A stretch of DNA of 8,723 bases from Ruminococcus sp. Its GTDB lineage: Bacteria > Bacillota > Clostridia > Oscillospirales > Ruminococcaceae. The stretch is taken from positions 1 to 8,723 of the forward strand of contig JAILFF010000115.1 in assembly GCA_024697705.1 (NCBI GenBank), written 5' to 3'. The position numbers and the translations under genes are program-made. The notes beneath the pieces are model-generated. The model had not been told where the DNA came from. It did no database searches and worked only from the letters and a program-made list of their open reading frames with translations. Of this stretch, positions 6,031 through 8,723 are shown piece by piece (within the stretch, counting starts at the first letter, position 1; every line of letters starts with the position of its first letter).

Positions 6031-6583
6031 TAGCACTGTTCCTCTGCTTTTATTCATCGGGCTGAATCTTCTGCTCGGGCTGGAAGCCTTCTGCGGAATG
6101 TCCATTTCCGCAAACGAGTATTATGAAGGCGTGGTCACTCTTTGTGTACTGATATTATGCTGTATGTTTTTTCTGCCGAACCTGTTCCTTTATCTTATCT
6201 GCAAAGCGGTGCGGGAAAAAAACTTAAGCAAAAAGGAAAAGATAGCCGCGGCGGTTTTTGCGCCCTTTCTGGTAACTCTGATTTTCGGTATGTATTTCGC
6301 GGGAGCCGGTGTTTCATTCATGTTTTCGCCTAAGAGTTACGGTCTCGGGGCGTTTCTAATGGGAGCCATGTCGGGCTTTATCATAACGATCATCGGTGCT
6401 TTCTGTGTTGTTATGGGGATAGCAGTTATACAGCTGTTCAAAAATCACCGTCCGATGTTAAAGAAGTTTTTCTGCTTTGTTTTTACGCTTATATACGATT
6501 TCTGTCAGATCATGGCGGCAGGCACGATGCTGCTGATCGTGCGGCTCCGGCAGATGATAGCAGACAGAAAGACAAAACCATAA
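6014..6583 (+). CDS. Membrane protein, multi-helix, two-part paralogue of its downstream neighbours
   Basis: 189 residues, with an ATG 9 bases after AAAGGAG. About five membrane segments (roughly 8-26, 40-64, 77-100, 110-141, 151-178), mostly hydrophobic with basic connecting loops. Residues 1-67 resemble the N-terminal part of the 113-residue protein at 6644, including the identical FLYLICKAVR. Residues 77-156 resemble the 90-residue protein at 7017 (APF, FMFS, YG, GA..GF.IT in the same order). It therefore looks like a fusion of the two, or they are a split copy of it. Function unknown; no catalytic or transporter motif is visible. It has its own tandem-box promoter (copy 2), and no terminator lies before the next gene. 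Confidence 0.7.
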   Translation: MLRKYFSTVPLLLFIGLNLLLGLEAFCGMSISANEYYEGVVTLCVLILCCMFFLPNLFLYLICKAVREKNLSKKEKIAAAVFAPFLVTLIFGMYFAGAGVSFMFSPKSYGLGAFLMGAMSGFIITIIGAFCVVMGIAVIQLFKNHRPMLKKFFCFVFTLIYDFCQIMAAGTMLLIVRLRQMIADRKTKP

Positions 6584-6620
6584 ATGAGAAAAAAGCAAGC
6601 TGCGGCTGTCAATTAAACCT

Positions 6621-6660
6621 ATTCCCGAAAGGAGACGATCTTTATGTTAAAAAAATACTT
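6621..6660 (+). repeat. Duplicated 40-bp leader and start region, copy 2
   Basis: Second copy of the repeat at 5991-6030. The upstream tandem-box promoter was not duplicated with it, so this copy provides only a translation start and depends on readthrough from the gene before it. Confidence 0.9.
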
Positions 6661-6985
6661 CTCACAGGTGCCCGTTGCACTTAGTTTAGCGGTCAATTTC
6701 CTTCTCGGTTGGGCGGCGTCGGCAGCACTCTTATTTGCGGCGTTCGCAGGCATCTTAGCGTTCATACTGTTTATCTTTTTAGCCATCGGCTTTTTTTTCC
6801 TGATAAATTTCTTCCTGTACCTCATCTGTAAAGCCGTCCGCATAAAAAGAGGTCACGAATGTAAGAGCGAGCTTCGCGCTTTACCGCTTCGTGCGGCGGC
6901 AGTATTCGGAACTTTCGTATTCATGACAGGCTCGTTCTTCTGGGCAGGCGGTCTGTGGGAAACGCTCAACGACTGGTGGTTCTGA
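6644..6985 (+). CDS. Small membrane protein, paralogue of the N-terminal half of the 189-residue protein
   Basis: 113 residues. The start and ribosome site are shared almost base for base with the gene at 6014. Two or three helices (about 9-33, 36-61, 80-104). Residues 1-66 align with residues 1-67 of the 189-residue protein with one gap, ending in FFLYLICKAVR. The part after that (AAAVFGTFVFMTGSFFWAGG, 88-107) still resembles the third helix of the larger protein, but then stops at NDWWF. No promoter of its own is visible, so it is probably in one transcript with the genes at 6014 and 7017. Function unknown. Confidence 0.65.
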   Translation: MLKKYFSQVPVALSLAVNFLLGWAASAALLFAAFAGILAFILFIFLAIGFFFLINFFLYLICKAVRIKRGHECKSELRALPLRAAAVFGTFVFMTGSFFWAGGLWETLNDWWF

Positions 6986-7016
6986 TACTGCCGCATATTT
7001 TTCGGAGGTGACTGTT

Positions 7017-7289
7017 ATGAATAAGACCGATAAAAAAGTAAGCACTGCGATACTCGCTCCGTTTGCAGGTGCGTTTCTGCTTGGACTGTATTGTGCCACG
7101 GCAGGCATAACATTTATGTTTTCCAAAACTTACGGCTTTGAAAGCTTTGTGATAGGCGCCATCGCGGGTTTTGTTATCACGCTCGCGGCTGAAATATGTT
7201 TTCTGACCGCAGCGTGGGTGATAAAGAAAGTAAAATGCTCCTGCGGCTCGTTCTCCGTCGTGAAATGCGTTTTTCACTTTCTTTCGTGA
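7017..7289 (+). CDS. Small membrane protein, paralogue of the C-terminal half of the 189-residue protein
   Basis: 90 residues from ATG 7017, with GGAGG 8 bases upstream (the in-frame GTG at 7008 lies inside the ribosome site). Helices at about 10-34 and 42-69, then a tail with three cysteines (74, 76, 84). It aligns with residues 75-156 of the 189-residue protein, sharing APF, G.Y.A.AG..FMFS, YG and GF.IT. It begins 31 bp after the 113-residue gene. Its TGA stop lies inside the first box of the tandem-box promoter copy 3. Function unknown. Confidence 0.65.
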   Translation: MNKTDKKVSTAILAPFAGAFLLGLYCATAGITFMFSKTYGFESFVIGAIAGFVITLAAEICFLTAAWVIKKVKCSCGSFSVVKCVFHFLS

Positions 7290-7351
7290 CAAATGTAACC
7301 GCAGAAAGTGACCTCCGACATCTTGTATATTATACGCGGAAGTAGTATAAT
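7286..7351 (+). promoter_or_regulatory. Tandem-box promoter, copy 3 (upstream of the 85/82-residue gene pair)
   Basis: GTGACAAATGTAACCG begins at 7286 and uses the preceding gene's TGA stop as part of its first box. A second GTGAC lies at 7308 (22 bp) and GACATCTTG ends at 7325. The promoter is TTGTAT (7323-7328), a 17-bp spacer and TATAAT (7346-7351). Confidence 0.75.
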
Positions 7352-7403
7352 TAATGCAGGAACCCGGGAAGTCCCGCGGCTCTTTATCAAGGAGATGTTC
7401 TTC

Positions 7404-7661
7404 ATGAAAAAAAGAGATATATTTTCGATATTCATATTCCCGTGGCTGATAGCGGCGTTTGTCGGCTCGACGGGTGCGGCGGGCGGCTTGACCTACGGGA
7501 TACTGTCCTCCAACAAAACGTTAAGCGGCTTTAAGATCTTCGCTAAGATAATGCGCTGTGCGGCAAGGATAATCATTCCGCTCGAAACAGCGGCGGCGAT
7601 GATATTGGGCGCTGTTTCATTTTCGTCAAGGAACAAAAGTCAGGGAGGAAAGAGATCATGA
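7404..7661 (+). CDS. Small two-helix membrane protein, unknown function
   Basis: 85 residues from ATG 7404, with GGAG 9 bases upstream. An in-frame ATG at 7395 is also possible but too close to the ribosome site. Helices at about 7-33 (rich in Gly and Ala: GSTGAAGGLTYG) and 53-72. The tail SSRNKSQGGKRS is basic. It is not an evident homologue of the other small proteins here. It overlaps the next gene by 4 bases (ATGA), so the two are translationally coupled and may form a complex. Confidence 0.6.
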   Translation: MKKRDIFSIFIFPWLIAAFVGSTGAAGGLTYGILSSNKTLSGFKIFAKIMRCAARIIIPLETAAAMILGAVSFSSRNKSQGGKRS

Positions 7662-7906
7662 AAAATAATTATTTCAAAAGGCTTTGGGCTTTTCTGCGTC
7701 CGTGGTTCGTTTCGCTTTTTTACGGCGAACGATTCTGCGAGAAAATCGTCGGCAGCGACTTAAAGGATTTCGGCAGATTGAGAAAAATACTGTTCGTCTC
7801 CCTCATGATCTTAACGGCAGTTATCATTCTGCCGGCGGTGGCGCTCAGCATGGTGGGAATCAAGAAAAAAAGGATCGAAAGGAAAGACTCCGCAGAAAAT
7901 TTTTAA
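7658..7906 (+). CDS. Small one-helix membrane protein, unknown function
   Basis: 82 residues. The ATG overlaps the stop of the preceding gene (ATGA), and GGGAGG lies about 10 bases upstream. An amphipathic aromatic N-terminus (RLWAFLRPWFVSLFYG, 8-23) precedes a charged stretch. One membrane helix (about 44-67) and a strongly basic tail (KKKRIERK, 69-76) follow. No family recognised. It is the last gene of the tandem-box-controlled cluster. No terminator hairpin is seen after it. Confidence 0.6.
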   Translation: MKNNYFKRLWAFLRPWFVSLFYGERFCEKIVGSDLKDFGRLRKILFVSLMILTAVIILPAVALSMVGIKKKRIERKDSAENF

Positions 7907-7934
7907 TGACAATCTGCCTGCGGTGTGCTATAAT
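7906..7934 (+). promoter_or_regulatory. Sigma-A promoter of the 210-residue gene
   Basis: ATGACA (7906-7911, five of six consensus bases) and TATAAT (7929-7934) with a 17-bp spacer. It starts on the last base of the preceding stop codon. The tandem boxes of the three upstream promoters are absent, so this gene is probably under different control. Confidence 0.7.
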
Positions 7935-7985
7935 ATTCTTGTAAACAAAACAAGACAGACAAAAAACCGAAAGGGGTAATACATA

Positions 7986-8618
7986 ATGATAACTCTTAAG
8001 AAAAGCTTCGAGCTCGCCAACTATTACGAAGAACTCATGAGAAAAGCCTATATGTTCCTTGATCCGCGCTACGTCGTTAAGACCGTCGAAAAGCACTTCA
8101 AGAGCAAGTCCTATTCCGCGGCGGAGGACGAAGTGATCGAGGTACCCCGCGAGGTGAACCTTGACGAGCGCATCACCAACAACGTACTGATCGACTTCTG
8201 CGGCTATATGCTGGGCGAGATCTGCCGTCTGAACGAAGCGGTGGAGAAGGCGAAGAACGCCGAGAAGGAGAGCTTCGATACGCTCGTTGCGAACAACGCC
8301 GTCAAGCACCGTCTGATCGAACGTCTGCGCACGCTTGCGGAGATAAAGTCCTCCGAAATAAAGAAGGACGGCATCGCCTACAAGTTCAACGAGACGGGAG
8401 ATCAGGTGCGTTACTCCTACCCGATGGAGATCGTAAAGACCATCGACTTCGACCGCAACGCAGTGAAGAAGCAGCTTAACAAGCTCAGAGCCGAAACGGA
8501 GGAGATCTCCGAGAAGATCGAGCTTATGAAGCTGAACATTCAGGTGGACTACGAGGGTATCTTCACGAGGGGCGATTCGTTCGAGGACGCAGTCCTGACG
8601 TATCTTGAGAACCGCTGA
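7986..8618 (+). CDS. Soluble, helix-rich hypothetical protein with coiled-coil segments
   Basis: 210 residues. The ATG is preceded by GAAAGGGG about 9 bases upstream. There is no signal peptide or membrane segment, so it is probably cytoplasmic. The content is very rich in Lys, Glu, Arg and Asp. Long helices with heptad-like spacing are likely at about 72-122 and 153-186, separated by a short stretch with beta character (129-150). No catalytic motif and no family recognised. It has its own promoter and two terminator-like hairpins directly after the stop, so it is a single-gene unit. Confidence 0.8.
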   Translation: MITLKKSFELANYYEELMRKAYMFLDPRYVVKTVEKHFKSKSYSAAEDEVIEVPREVNLDERITNNVLIDFCGYMLGEICRLNEAVEKAKNAEKESFDTLVANNAVKHRLIERLRTLAEIKSSEIKKDGIAYKFNETGDQVRYSYPMEIVKTIDFDRNAVKKQLNKLRAETEEISEKIELMKLNIQVDYEGIFTRGDSFEDAVLTYLENR

Positions 8619-8628
8619 CGGCGGTTTT
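8610..8628 (+). terminator. Hairpin terminator overlapping the stop of the 210-residue gene
   Basis: AACCGC (8610-8615) pairs with GCGGTT (8621-8626) around a 5-nt loop that contains the TGA stop, followed by TT. The T run is short, so termination may depend on the second hairpin. Confidence 0.5.
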
Positions 8629-8632
8629 CCGT

Positions 8633-8650
8633 CCCCCGACGGGGGCTTTT
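8633..8650 (+). terminator. Second hairpin terminator, CCCCC-GAC-GGGGG
   Basis: A 5-bp all-GC stem (8633-8637 with 8641-8645) with a 3-nt loop, followed by CTTTTG. It lies 5 bases after the first hairpin. The remaining 70 bases of the window show no supported feature. Confidence 0.55.
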
Positions 8651-8723
8651 GCGGGGAGAACTGTAAGGAAGCAGGTCAGCCGTTTCAGGTGCAGATGAAA
8701 TGTAAGGCTGCACGCCGACCGCG

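Noticed and set aside
6584..6616. 10-codon frame directly after the 189-residue gene
   Set aside because: Too short, with only a weak purine-rich stretch upstream and no conserved feature.
5460..7325. The three 40-bp elements as a CRISPR array or mobile element ends
   Set aside because: They are hundreds of bases apart, with genes rather than spacers between them, and each is placed identically relative to a -35/-10 pair, which fits operators.
8694..8723. Possible start of a gene at the right edge (ATG after CAGGTG)
   Set aside because: Only ten codons are visible, the ribosome site is weak and no promoter is seen. It cannot be supported.

Overview
The window looks like chromosome of a low-to-mid GC Gram-positive gut Clostridium-class bacterium, most likely Ruminococcus-like (Oscillospiraceae). 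The basis is strong AGGAG-type ribosome binding sites, near-consensus sigma-A promoters (TTGACA/TATAAT with 17-18 bp spacers), a ProS of the compact 480-residue type with a zinc-binding C-terminus, GATAARA heptad repeats, and GC-rich hairpin clutter in the intergenic DNA. The genus is an inference; no rRNA or other marker gene is present.

Left part (1-2953), read leftwards: alanine racemase (alr) from its own promoter, then a membrane-anchored alpha/beta-hydrolase of the lipase type. A long GATAARA inverted repeat lies between them. A terminator-like hairpin ends the lipase. Beyond it a perfect TTGACA-17-TATAAT promoter fires leftwards into a 160-nt imperfect palindrome. Its predicted fold (long closing stem, central bubble of about 15/13 nt, GC-rich second stem) resembles 6S RNA.

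Middle (2954-3660): about 0.7 kb without a convincing gene, packed with direct and inverted repeats. Then a promoter, a 94-residue one-helix membrane protein and prolyl-tRNA synthetase (proS), whose start codon lies inside the small gene. proS is followed by another GATAARA repeat and a strong terminator.

Right part (5460-7906): six small, hydrophobic, unrecognised membrane-protein genes, all on the + strand. Three nearly identical 40-bp elements (GTGACAAATGTAACCG, then a second GTGAC exactly 22 bp downstream, then GACATCTTG) each lie against the -35 of a promoter inside this cluster. Two of the genes share a duplicated 40-bp leader. The 189-residue protein has an N-terminal half resembling the 113-residue protein and a C-terminal half resembling the 90-residue protein. 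This looks like a locally duplicating, co-regulated membrane-protein system, and it is the most novel content of the window.

The far right holds a 210-residue soluble, probably coiled-coil protein with its own promoter and two terminator hairpins. The last 70 bases show nothing clear.
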